DNA of 64,000 nucleotides, taken from contig NZ_FOYS01000004.1 in NCBI RefSeq assembly GCF_900115785.1, positions 1 to 64,000 on the forward strand, in the 5' to 3' direction. This DNA comes from Halogeometricum limi (GTDB lineage: Archaea > Halobacteriota > Halobacteria > Halobacteriales > Haloferacaceae). Positions 27,102-35,222 of this stretch are shown in pieces. A program made the translations under genes and the position numbers. The notes under the pieces were generated by a model. It was not told the DNA's origin. It worked only from the letters and a program-made list of their open reading frames with translations, and did no database searches. Position 1 is the stretch's first letter, and every line of letters begins with the position of its first letter.

Positions 27102-28289
27102 TCAGACGACGCGTTCGCCGTCCCGGTAGACGGCGTCGGCGTCGCGCCACGCCGTCACGTCCTCGTTCGGGTCCGCCTCCAGCAGCACCAGGTCCGCCCG
27201 GTAGTCCTCGGCGACGCGCCCCACGTCGTCGACGCCCAGCAACTCAGCGGCCGTCGCCGTCGCCGCTTCCAACGCCTCGGGCGCGGAGAGGCCGTACTCG
27301 GCCATCAACTCCATCTCGCGGAGGGCGTTCTCGCCGTGGAAGTTGAACGGCGTCCCGGCGTCCGTCCCCATCGCGATGGTCACGCCGGCGTCCAGCGCGT
27401 GCTCCCACGCTCGCTCGAATCGCTCTTGGGCGTCTTCGGCCTTCTCGACGGCCGATTCGGGGATTCCGGCCTCGACGCCGTTCTCGACGATTCCCTCTAA
27501 CGCGCTCGCCGTCGGCACCCAGTACGTCCCCTCGCGCGCCATCAGTTCCGCGGTGTCTTCGTCCATGAACGTCCCGTGTTCGACGCTCGTGATGCCCGCG
27601 CGGACGGCGTTCTCGATGCCTTCCTTGCCGTGGGCGTGCGCCGCCGTGGGAACGCCTTTCGTCGACGCCGCGTCCACGAGTACCGCGAGTTCCGCCTCCG
27701 TGAGTTCCGGCGCGCCGGTGACGGCACCCTCGGTGAGGACGCCGCCCGTCGCCATCGTCTTGACGACGCCCGCACCCCGTTTCAGTTGCTCGCGGGCGGC
27801 CTTTCTGACCTCGTCTTCGCCGTCCGCCTCGCGGCCGAACCAGTGGCCGTGGCCGCCGGTCATGACGACGTTCCGTCCGCAGGCGACGACGCGCGGGCCG
27901 ACGAGGACGCCCTCGTCGACCGCGCGCCCGGCGTCGAGCGCGAGACTTCCCGGCGCGCCGAGGTCGCGAACCGTCGTCACGCCCGCCTCGACGTTCGCGC
28001 GGAGGTTGGCGGCGGCGCGGTAACTCAGCAGTTCGCGGCTCTCGTCGTTCGCCGTCGCCACGTCGGGTCGGCCGTCCATCATCAGGTGGACGTGCGAGTC
28101 GACCAGTCCCGGCGCGACGTACGCTCCAGAAGCGTCGACCGTCTCGGTGTCGCCGTCCGCCTCCGCGCTCAGTTCCTCGCCGACCGCGAGAATTCGGCCC
28201 GTCTCGCCGTCCACTACCACGTCCGCGCGTCGCGTCCCGTCCACGTCGGCGACGTGGCCGCCCTCGAACACGAGTCGGTCTGCGTCCAT
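27102..28289 (-). CDS. Amidohydrolase family protein (imidazolonepropionase-like / prolidase-like)
   Basis: 395 residues. Metal-dependent TIM-barrel hydrolase: HVH in GLVDSHVHLMMD near residue 60, KTMATGG near 178 where the bridging lysine would lie, AHAHG near 222, EHG near 240 and TDAGTP near 315. The N- and C-terminal strands form the usual composite beta sandwich. The substrate cannot be read from sequence; annotated relatives include Xaa-Pro dipeptidase-like and amide hydrolases. Start is ATG 28289, with a TATA-like GTTTAGG at 28315-28321 giving a leaderless transcript. Divergent from the dehydrogenase gene. Confidence 0.88.
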   Translation of the reverse strand: MDADRLVFEGGHVADVDGTRRADVVVDGETGRILAVGEELSAEADGDTETVDASGAYVAPGLVDSHVHLMMDGRPDVATANDESRELLSYRAAANLRANVEAGVTTVRDLGAPGSLALDAGRAVDEGVLVGPRVVACGRNVVMTGGHGHWFGREADGEDEVRKAAREQLKRGAGVVKTMATGGVLTEGAVTGAPELTEAELAVLVDAASTKGVPTAAHAHGKEGIENAVRAGITSVEHGTFMDEDTAELMAREGTYWVPTASALEGIVENGVEAGIPESAVEKAEDAQERFERAWEHALDAGVTIAMGTDAGTPFNFHGENALREMELMAEYGLSAPEALEAATATAAELLGVDDVGRVAEDYRADLVLLEADPNEDVTAWRDADAVYRDGERVV

Positions 28290-28406
28290 AGCTCGCGGTT
28301 CGTCGCCTCCCCGCCTAAACGTCCGGGTAGCGGTAGGGTGAACGAAGTCCTCGCCGTCGCGTTCGGCGGTACGTACCGCTAAGTCGACGCCGTGAGAGAG
28401 ACGACT

Positions 28407-29141
28407 ATGCAGGAGCACTTGCGGGGACAGACCGCACTCGTGACGGGCGCGAGTTCGGGCATCGGCGCGGCGACGGCGCATCGGCTAGCCGACGAGGGAG
28501 CGAACGTCGCTCTCGTCGCGAGACGCGAGGACAGACTCGAAGCGCTGGCAGACGAACTCGAAGCCGGCCACGGCGTCGAGACGCTCGTCCACCCGGCCGA
28601 CGTACGCGAAGAGACGCGGGTCGACGACGCCGTCGACGCCGTTGCCGAGCGGTTCGGTCGCCTCGACGTCGTCGTGGTGAACGCGGGTCTCGCGCGCGGG
28701 TCGGACGTGACGTCGATGACGACGGAACAGTACCGGACGATGATGGATACGAACCTCGACGGGTCGTTCTTCCTCACCCGCGCCTCCATCCCGCACCTCG
28801 CCGAGAGCGAGGGCGTTCTCGTGTTCCTCGGGAGCTTCGCGGGCCACTACCCGCGTCCGTTCAATCCCGTCTACGCGGCGACGAAGTGGTGGGTCCGCGG
28901 CTTCGCTCACAGCGTCGCCGCGAGCGCCGGTGAGGACGGCGTCGCCGTCACCGTCGTCAACCCCTCGGAGGTCAGAACCGAGTTCGCCGTGGAGGGCGAG
29001 ACGTTCGCCGACCGGTTCGACGCCGGTGAGGTGACCGAGCCAGAGGAAGTCGCAGACGCCGTCGTCTTCGCGGCCAAACAGGACAACTCGGCGGTACAGG
29101 AACTGAACCTCTATCGGCGCGATAAGTTCAGCGGGTGGTGA
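28407..29141 (+). CDS. Short-chain dehydrogenase/reductase
   Basis: 244 residues. TGASSGIG cofactor loop at residues 14-21, NAG in VVVNAGLARG near residue 92, catalytic Ser in FLGSFAGH and YxxxK in VYAATK near residues 154-158. Arginine after the first strand (LVARREDRLEAL) suggests NADP(H). ATG 28407 puts the cofactor loop at the normal distance. Substrate unknown; the neighbours do not help. Confidence 0.92.
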   Translation: MQEHLRGQTALVTGASSGIGAATAHRLADEGANVALVARREDRLEALADELEAGHGVETLVHPADVREETRVDDAVDAVAERFGRLDVVVVNAGLARGSDVTSMTTEQYRTMMDTNLDGSFFLTRASIPHLAESEGVLVFLGSFAGHYPRPFNPVYAATKWWVRGFAHSVAASAGEDGVAVTVVNPSEVRTEFAVEGETFADRFDAGEVTEPEEVADAVVFAAKQDNSAVQELNLYRRDKFSGW

Positions 29142-29159
29142 CTGCGGTGGGTCGCGGCG

Positions 29160-30023
29160 TCAGTCGTCCGTCGGACGCGACGCGCCGACGCGAACCTCGT
29201 CGCCCACCGACAGCGTCTCGCCCCACGAGGGTTCCGGAACCGTCGTGTTCACCATGACGCGGAAGTCGTGGTCGAACCAGTCCGAGTCGGCCCACTCGGG
29301 CATCGTCTCGCGACGCCGTCGCACGAACGTCTCGCGGAACCCGTCGTACTCCGCGCCGGTATCCGGGTGCCGGGAGGGGACGACGCACCGTTGACAGGGG
29401 TTCACGCCGACGAACTCGACGTCGCCCGCGGCGAAGGGGACGACGCGTCCTCGCCGGTCGAACAGGCGGTCCTCCCAGAACGGCGGGAGCGACCCGTCCC
29501 TCCCCCCGAGTTCGACGTTCGCGCGGAGTCGGCGGCGCATCCCGTCGGCGTCGACGCCGTCGAACCACGACGCCACCTCGCGAAGCGTCGCCGTGCTGAC
29601 GACCGTCGGACCGGACGCCTCCGTGTCGTCGGGAAAGCCGCCCGCCCGGTTCTGTCGGAGCGACACGTCGTAGCCGAAGAACTCGGAGAGGAAGTCGGTG
29701 ACCGCGCCGCGTTCGTCGTCGACGTCGAACGTCTCGGTTCGGTTCGGGAGCGTCACGGCGAGCGTTCGGGCGTCCGGGTCGAACTCGGTTCGGACGCGGT
29801 GCGTGCGTCGCTCGCGCTTGCCGTTCACGTACTCGCCGTCAGAATCGAAGAGGGCGAACTCTCGGTCGCCCGCGAGGCCGCCGTTGCGGACGACTCGAAC
29901 CGAGTCGCGTTCGCAACCGTCGAGTGACTTCACCGGAAACGTCGTGAGGCGGCGCACGACGGCCACCGGGCCGTCGGCGTCTCGGTCCGCCGACTCGCCT
30001 CCGGGAGTCTGGTCTCTCGCCAT
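29160..30023 (-). CDS. MOSC domain protein (YcbX/mARC-like)
   Basis: 287 residues: an N-terminal beta-barrel (LTTFPVKSLDGCERDSVRV near residue 27) followed by the MOSC domain with the molybdenum-binding cysteine in VNPCQRCVVPSRHPDTGAEYDGF near residue 210. Family members reduce N-hydroxylated compounds with a molybdenum cofactor. Its start lies three bases after the stop of the proteasome gene, so the two may be cotranscribed. Confidence 0.9.
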   Translation of the reverse strand: MARDQTPGGESADRDADGPVAVVRRLTTFPVKSLDGCERDSVRVVRNGGLAGDREFALFDSDGEYVNGKRERRTHRVRTEFDPDARTLAVTLPNRTETFDVDDERGAVTDFLSEFFGYDVSLRQNRAGGFPDDTEASGPTVVSTATLREVASWFDGVDADGMRRRLRANVELGGRDGSLPPFWEDRLFDRRGRVVPFAAGDVEFVGVNPCQRCVVPSRHPDTGAEYDGFRETFVRRRRETMPEWADSDWFDHDFRVMVNTTVPEPSWGETLSVGDEVRVGASRPTDD

Positions 30024-30026
30024 CGC

Positions 30027-30779
30027 CTACTCGGCGTCGCCGTCGTCGTCGGCGCCGGGGACGTGGTCGGAGAGAACGGCGTCGACTTCGTCTTCGTCGA
30101 CTTCGCGGTAGCCGTCGGCCGAGACGGTGACGACGCTCAGTTCCGCGGCGTCCAGTTCCTCGTCGGGGACGAGAAGCGACCGAATCGCGAGGCTCACGCC
30201 GTCGGAGAGCGACAGTTCCTCGGACCACTCTGCTTCGAGGAACTCCTGGATGTCGCCGCGATTCGCGCCGATGGCGACGGCCTTCCACTCCTGCGGCGCG
30301 CCGGAGGGGTCCGTCTGGAACAGACGGGCGCTCGCCCCCTCGCCCTCGCCGTCCATCCCGCCGATGAGGAGGGAGGCGCCGAACGGGCGCGTCCCGCCGC
30401 GCTGGGTGCTCTCTTGAATCATGTCCGAGAGCGACTTCGTCAGCGTCTCGACGCGGACGGGTTCGCCGTAGCGGAGGTGGTTCACCTGCGCCTCCTGTCG
30501 GGCGTCGTCGACGAGTTGCCGGGCGTCCGCGACGTGACCGGCCGTCGCCGCGCCGAGGTAGTTGTCGAGTTTGTGAATCTTCTCGATGCTGTCGGCTTCC
30601 ATGAGCGAAGAACTCGTACGCCGTTGCGCGGCGAGGACGACGCCGTCGGCGGTTCGGATGCCGACGCTCGGCGCGCCTCGCTTGACCGCCTCGCGGGCGT
30701 ACTCGACCTGATAGATACGTCCGTCGGGAGAGAACAGCGACGTACCGCGGTCGTACGCCTGCTGGTCGTTCCGGTTCAT
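30027..30779 (-). CDS. psmC: Proteasome alpha subunit (alpha2-type)
   Basis: 250 residues. The alpha-specific N-terminus QAYDRGTSLFSPDGRIYQVEYAREAVKRG gates the 20S core channel, and RPFGASLLIGG near residue 120 is typical. Haloarchaea often have two alpha subunits; the MNRND start is closer to the alpha2 type as I recall it, so the symbol is less sure than the family. ATG 30779 lies 26-32 bases from a strong TATA box. The C-terminus is acidic and carries no obvious HbYX problem to note. Confidence 0.93.
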   Translation of the reverse strand: MNRNDQQAYDRGTSLFSPDGRIYQVEYAREAVKRGAPSVGIRTADGVVLAAQRRTSSSLMEADSIEKIHKLDNYLGAATAGHVADARQLVDDARQEAQVNHLRYGEPVRVETLTKSLSDMIQESTQRGGTRPFGASLLIGGMDGEGEGASARLFQTDPSGAPQEWKAVAIGANRGDIQEFLEAEWSEELSLSDGVSLAIRSLLVPDEELDAAELSVVTVSADGYREVDEDEVDAVLSDHVPGADDDGDAE

Positions 30780-30804
30780 CACCCCTACATCCGGTCCCCG
30801 GAGG

Positions 30805-30811
30805 TATAAAA
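30805..30811 (-). promoter_or_regulatory. TATA box of proteasome gene
   Basis: TTTTATA on the minus strand (TATAAAA as read on the plus strand), 26-32 bases before the ATG at 30779, fitting a leaderless transcript. Confidence 0.65.
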
Positions 30812-30899
30812 GCACCACCGTGGGACGATAGTACCGCATCCCGGCGACGTATTTAGGCTCGACGCGCCGACGCCGTCCCGGAACTCCCCGAACCCCGCC

Positions 30900-31079
30900 T
30901 CAGACCTCCTCGACGGCGGCGTCAGCGGCGTTTCGCTTCACGCTCTCGATACCTTGCTTCGCCTTCTGTTTCGTCGCGTAGCCCTCGCCGCTGTCGGCGA
31001 TGATGTTGCCGTTGTCGTGGACGAGACGCCAGCGGAACTTCTCGTCTCTGTCCTCGTAGAGTTCGAAGGTCGCGGCCAT
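30900..31079 (-). CDS. DUF1508 (YegP/HVO_2922-like) small protein
   Basis: 59 residues, MAATFELYEDRDEKFRWRLV at the start, then an NGNIIADSGEGYATKQKAKQGIESVKR core. This is a single copy of the DUF1508 repeat (bacterial YegP has two), a small alpha/beta domain of unknown function common in haloarchaea. A minus-strand TATA-like GCTTTTCTC (31104-31110 core) lies 25-31 bases before the ATG. Upstream of the proteasome gene in the same direction, 120 bases away. Confidence 0.88.
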   Translation of the reverse strand: MAATFELYEDRDEKFRWRLVHDNGNIIADSGEGYATKQKAKQGIESVKRNAADAAVEEV

Positions 31080-31243
31080 GTCGACTCCTTCACGCGCCGC
31101 CGAGAAAAGCGTACTCGCGACGGACCCGCCGCCGCCCGTTCACGGCGGAACCGCGAGACGTCGTGCCCGCGGCGAGAGTCGACACGACCGAACCCCAGAT
31201 ACCGCGGCACTCGAAGCCTGACACCCCCTGTCGCAGATGTGTT

Positions 31244-31249
31244 CATATC
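31244..31249 (+). promoter_or_regulatory. TATA-like element of sufB
   Basis: CATATC in GTTCATATCT, 23-28 bases before the ATG at 31272; fits a leaderless transcript. Confidence 0.4.
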
Positions 31250-31271
31250 TCCTCGGCCCCCCTCTACGAGT

Positions 31272-32705
31272 ATGAGCACTCGCGACGAGAAACACTTCGA
31301 GACGGCCGACGTACAGAACCGGTTCGACTTCAAGATGGACCAGAAGGCCGCACTCGTCGCCGAGAAAGGCCTCACCGAGGAGACGGTACGGCTCATCTCC
31401 GAGGACAAGGGCGAACCCGAGTGGATGCTCCGGCGTCGCCTCCGCGCCCTCGAACTGTTCGACGCGATGCCGATGCCGACGGGGTGGCCGGAGATGCCCG
31501 ACCTCTCGGAAGTCGACATCAACGAGATAATCCCGTACATCCGCCCCGACGTGGAGGTCCGCGGCGGCGCGAAGTCGTGGGAGGAACTCCCCGAAGAGAT
31601 TCGCGACACGTTCGACAAACTGGGCATCCCCGAGGCGGAACGGAACGCGCTCTCCGGCGTCGGCGCGCAGTACGAGTCCGAAATCGTCTATCAGAACATG
31701 CGCGAGGAGTGGGAGCGCGAAGGCGTGGTGTTCATGGACATGGACAAAGCGGTGCGCGAACATCCGGACCTCGTCGAAGAGTACTTCATGACGAAGTGCG
31801 TCCCCCCGTCCGACAACAAGTTCGCCGCGCTTCACGGGGCCATCTGGTCCGGCGGGTCGTTCGTCTACGTCCCCGAGGACACGACGGTCGACATGCCCAT
31901 CCAGGCGTACTTCAGAATGAACTCCGAGGGGATGGGCCAGTTCGAACACACCCTCATCGTCGCCGAGAAGGGTTCTGAGGTCCACTACATCGAGGGCTGT
32001 TCGGCACCGAAGTACTCCGCGTTCAACCTCCACTCGGGGTGTGTCGAGGTGTTCGTAAAGGAGGATGCACACGTCCAGTACTCCACGGTCCAGAACTGGT
32101 CGAAGAACACCTACAACCTCAACACGAAACGCGCTATCGTCGACAAGGGCGGTCGCATGGAGTGGATTTCGGGGTCGATGGGTTCGAAGGCGACGATGCT
32201 GTATCCGGCGACCATTCTCAACGGGAGAGGCGCGTCGGACAACCACATCACCATCGCGTTCGCCTCCGAGGGACAGGACATCGACACCGGCGCGAAGGTG
32301 TACCACAACGCGCCCGAGACGAAGTCGACCATCGTCTCGAAGTCCATCTCGCGCGGCGGCGGTCGGACGAACTACCGCGGACTCGTCCGTATCGCGCACG
32401 GCGCGACGGACTCCTCGTGCGCCGTCGAGTGCGACGCGCTCATGTTCGACAACGAGTCCACCTCGGACACGATGCCGCACATCGAGATTCACGAGTCGAA
32501 GGTCGACGTCGCCCACGAGGCGACGGTCGGTCGAATCGGCGACGACGACATCTTCTACCTCCAGTCGCGCGGACTCGGCGACGACGAGGCGAAACAGCTC
32601 ATCGTCTCGGGCTTCATCGAACCCATCACCTCGGAACTGCCCATCGAGTACGCGGTGGAACTCAACCGCCTCGTCGAGTTGGAGATGGAGGGAAGCCTCG
32701 GGTAG
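31272..32705 (+). CDS. sufB: Fe-S cluster assembly protein SufB
   Basis: 477 residues, family length. Core beta-helix marks: VYVPEDTTVDMPIQAYFRMN near residue 200, VHYIEGCSAP near 240, HVQYSTVQNWS near 275, GGRTNYRGLVRI near 360 and the end block IEYAVELNRLVELEMEGSLG. SufB builds iron-sulfur clusters on a SufBCD scaffold with the SufC ATPase. Neither sufC nor sufD is adjacent: a DUF1508 gene is upstream on the other strand and a winged-helix gene downstream on the other strand. ATG 31272 is chosen because it gives the family N-terminus; the open frame before it is arginine-rich. Confidence 0.95.
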   Translation: MSTRDEKHFETADVQNRFDFKMDQKAALVAEKGLTEETVRLISEDKGEPEWMLRRRLRALELFDAMPMPTGWPEMPDLSEVDINEIIPYIRPDVEVRGGAKSWEELPEEIRDTFDKLGIPEAERNALSGVGAQYESEIVYQNMREEWEREGVVFMDMDKAVREHPDLVEEYFMTKCVPPSDNKFAALHGAIWSGGSFVYVPEDTTVDMPIQAYFRMNSEGMGQFEHTLIVAEKGSEVHYIEGCSAPKYSAFNLHSGCVEVFVKEDAHVQYSTVQNWSKNTYNLNTKRAIVDKGGRMEWISGSMGSKATMLYPATILNGRGASDNHITIAFASEGQDIDTGAKVYHNAPETKSTIVSKSISRGGGRTNYRGLVRIAHGATDSSCAVECDALMFDNESTSDTMPHIEIHESKVDVAHEATVGRIGDDDIFYLQSRGLGDDEAKQLIVSGFIEPITSELPIEYAVELNRLVELEMEGSLG

Positions 32706-32750
32706 TCGGCGACGGACTCGGGCCGCGGACGCGGCGTCGTCGGGGTCGCC

Positions 32751-33128
32751 TCAGTCGACGACGGACAGTTCGTCGGGGTCGGGGTCGGGGTCAGAGTCGG
32801 GTCCGGGTCTCGCCTCCGATACCGTCCACACCGGTTCAAGCGGCGGCCACGCGACGACTTCCTTCTCGACCGGGTCGTACTCTACGATACCCGCGTTCTC
32901 GAGCACCGGGAGGTGGAGGTGGTGGAACGCGATTTCGAGCGCGCGCCGGTCCTCGACCGAGTAGTTCGCTCGTCGCCCGACCTGCGAGAGGTCTGCGACC
33001 TCTTCGGTCAACTCGTCGAGGGGAAGCGGCGGTTCCTCTCGGCTCAGGACCGCGAGGATGTCTCGCCGGCGGGGGTTGTCGGTGTGGTACACCGGTGACC
33101 GTTCGGGGACACGTTGGGCTGCATCCAT
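32751..33128 (-). CDS. DUF7344-type winged-helix protein
   Basis: 125 residues. SPVYHTDNPRRRDILAVLSREEPPLPLDELTEEV followed by AFHHLHLPVLENAGIVEYDP is the haloarchaeal winged-helix pattern often labelled DUF7344: a small DNA-binding regulator. The C-terminus is a short Asp/Pro repeat (PDSDPDPDPD). Lies 45 bases after the PAS/HTH-10 regulator's stop on the same strand order, so both may belong to one sensory unit. Confidence 0.78.
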   Translation of the reverse strand: MDAAQRVPERSPVYHTDNPRRRDILAVLSREEPPLPLDELTEEVADLSQVGRRANYSVEDRRALEIAFHHLHLPVLENAGIVEYDPVEKEVVAWPPLEPVWTVSEARPGPDSDPDPDPDELSVVD

Positions 33129-33173
33129 ACGCTCTCTCGTCTCCGAACCGGCCTGAATCGTCTACCTGACTGC

Positions 33174-35120
33174 TCAGGTAGCGCTCCGTCCGCCACGCCC
33201 GTTTCCTCCCGGCTCATCCCCTCGGTCGCCCGGTTCAGTCTCTAACCGGTCCGCCGCGCGGAGGTACGCACCGACGACCTTTCCCTCGCCGACGCGGAGA
33301 TGCTGGTGAAGCGTCGCCGACGAGACGCCGAACGTGTCGGCCAACTCCGTCCCCGTCGTCCGCCGTCTGGGCCAATCGTAGTACCCCGCCGAGTACGCCG
33401 CCCGGAGAACCGCCCGTTGCCGGGAGGTCACGTCGTCACCGCTCGCGTTCCACGGAGCGGACTCCTGCCGCGAGAGCGTCCGCTTTCGGACCACCGACGC
33501 CGACGGATATCGACTCTTCACGGCCGAGGCGAAGTGCTTGACGTTGTCTCCGGGGAGCACTTCGACGACGACGTCGCACCGTCCCGCGTCGGCCGTCACC
33601 GACCGGACGTGGGCACCCAACTCGGCCAACGAGCGGACGGGCGTGCCGCCGGAGACGACGAGTTCGAGCGTGGTGTGACCGCCGTCGTCGGAGACGGAGC
33701 GAACCCGTTCGACGCCGTCGAGCGAGGAAGCGGCGTCGACGGCTACCTCGGCCGGCGTCTCCCCGACGGTGACGTAGTGAATCGCGCGACCGGCGTCCGC
33801 CGGAACCACCTCGGCGACGGAGACGACGGCCCCGGTTTCGAGACTCACCCGACTGTAGAGGAGGTCCGGGTCGTCGAACCTGAACTGGAGGCGGACGACC
33901 CTGTCGGCCGCGAGGAGACGTCGGGCCTCCTGCCCCGCGAGGACCTGTCCGACCATCTGCCCGATTTCGGCGAGGACGTCGCGTTCCCGGTCGGTGAGTC
34001 GATCGACTCCGCACCCGAGGACGAGCGTTCCGGTCGGCGCTTCCCGGGACATCGAGACGGCGTAGACGGCGGCGACGGACGCGGGAGCGTTCGGCCACTC
34101 GACGCGTCCGACCGCTGGGAAGGCGTCGCCGTCTCCCCGCCGGTCCGTCTCGACGCGAGGCACCACGTCGTCGACGTCGTCCGGCGAGAGTCCGGCCCGA
34201 GCGAGGACGTCGCCGAACGCCGAGACGACGACCGCGAACTCGTAGTGCGGCGCGGCGACGAACGCCAGACAGACGGCGTCGAGCGTCTCCGATGGGGTCG
34301 TCCGATTCGACACCTGCCTCGTGACGCCGCGCAAGAGGTCGTCGAGGTCGACCAGTCGGGCGAGTTCGTCGCGCTGTCGTTCGAGCGTCCGTCGGTCCGC
34401 CTCTCTGTCCGTCACGTCTCTGAGGACGGCGAGGTGTTCGTGCGGGCGCACGTCCGCGACGGCGCTGAACTCGACGACCCGTCGCTCGCCGTCCGCGCGT
34501 CGGAGCGTGAACGTTCCGCTCTGCTCGCCCGCGTCGAGGAACGACGCCCACGCCGCGTCGAAGTCGAACGCCGGTGGCGCGAACGCCGCGATGGACTTCC
34601 CGAGGAGCGCGGCCCGCGAGAGACCGAACAGTTCGCACGCCGCGGGGTTGGCGTCGACGTACCGCCCGTCGTCGTCGGCCAGTACGAGAGCGTCGAGGGC
34701 TCCGTCGAACACGGCGCGGAACCGCGCTCTCTCGGCATCGGCCGTCGCCGCCGCGTCGACGAGATTCGTCACGTCGCGAGCGACGTAGAGGTAGTAGCCG
34801 TCGCCCGCGGGCGCTATCGTGAGACGGAACGTCCGGGTCTCTCCTGTCACGTCCGTCGTCGTCAGTCGCGCGTCGCTCGCGACGGCGTGTACCCGACCGG
34901 GGTCGTACGCGCCGCCCAGTACCGCGGTCACTCGCTCTCCGACGAGTGACCAGTCTGACGGACGGCCGAACGCGGGCCCGGCCGACGGAGTCGCCCACCG
35001 AATCACGCCCGTGTCGGTGACCAGGAGTACCGGGTCGGGGAGATGGTCAGCTACGAGCGACGGGAACGCCTCCGCCCCGCCGATACGGTCCTCGTGCGGG
35101 CGTTCTGTCTGCTCTCGCAT
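33174..35120 (-). CDS. PAS/GAF sensor with BAT and HTH-10 domains
   Basis: 648 residues, no membrane segment. PAS-like domain about 20-120 (PDPVLLVTDTGVIRWATPSAG), second PAS about 135-245 (FDGALDALVLADDDGRYVDANPAACELFG), a linker helix, a GAF-like domain about 265-400, the bacterioopsin-activator middle domain about 410-560, and HTH-10 at the end (SRQRAVLRAAYSAGYYDWPRRRTT then LADTFGVSSATLHQHLRVGEGKV). A one-component cytosolic sensor and transcription activator. Target genes and signal are unknown; no ligand or haem residues can be assigned. Confidence 0.93.
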   Translation of the reverse strand: MREQTERPHEDRIGGAEAFPSLVADHLPDPVLLVTDTGVIRWATPSAGPAFGRPSDWSLVGERVTAVLGGAYDPGRVHAVASDARLTTTDVTGETRTFRLTIAPAGDGYYLYVARDVTNLVDAAATADAERARFRAVFDGALDALVLADDDGRYVDANPAACELFGLSRAALLGKSIAAFAPPAFDFDAAWASFLDAGEQSGTFTLRRADGERRVVEFSAVADVRPHEHLAVLRDVTDREADRRTLERQRDELARLVDLDDLLRGVTRQVSNRTTPSETLDAVCLAFVAAPHYEFAVVVSAFGDVLARAGLSPDDVDDVVPRVETDRRGDGDAFPAVGRVEWPNAPASVAAVYAVSMSREAPTGTLVLGCGVDRLTDRERDVLAEIGQMVGQVLAGQEARRLLAADRVVRLQFRFDDPDLLYSRVSLETGAVVSVAEVVPADAGRAIHYVTVGETPAEVAVDAASSLDGVERVRSVSDDGGHTTLELVVSGGTPVRSLAELGAHVRSVTADAGRCDVVVEVLPGDNVKHFASAVKSRYPSASVVRKRTLSRQESAPWNASGDDVTSRQRAVLRAAYSAGYYDWPRRRTTGTELADTFGVSSATLHQHLRVGEGKVVGAYLRAADRLETEPGDRGDEPGGNGRGGRSAT

Positions 35121-35222
35121 ACCCGGGGTAGGCGGCGTGCGAGCAAAGGTGCTCTGTGTACCTAGGCATCATGTCTACCGAACTGTCTCTTTCTTTCCGA
35201 CAGTTTTCGACACACCCGTCGC

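Noticed and set aside
30954-31271. N-terminal extension of SufB
   Set aside because: The part before the ATG at 31272 overlaps the DUF1508 gene on the other strand and is arginine-rich; SufB motifs and a TATA-like element fit 31272.
32039-33169. 376-codon frame across sufB and the winged-helix gene
   Set aside because: Arginine-rich shadow frame of sufB.
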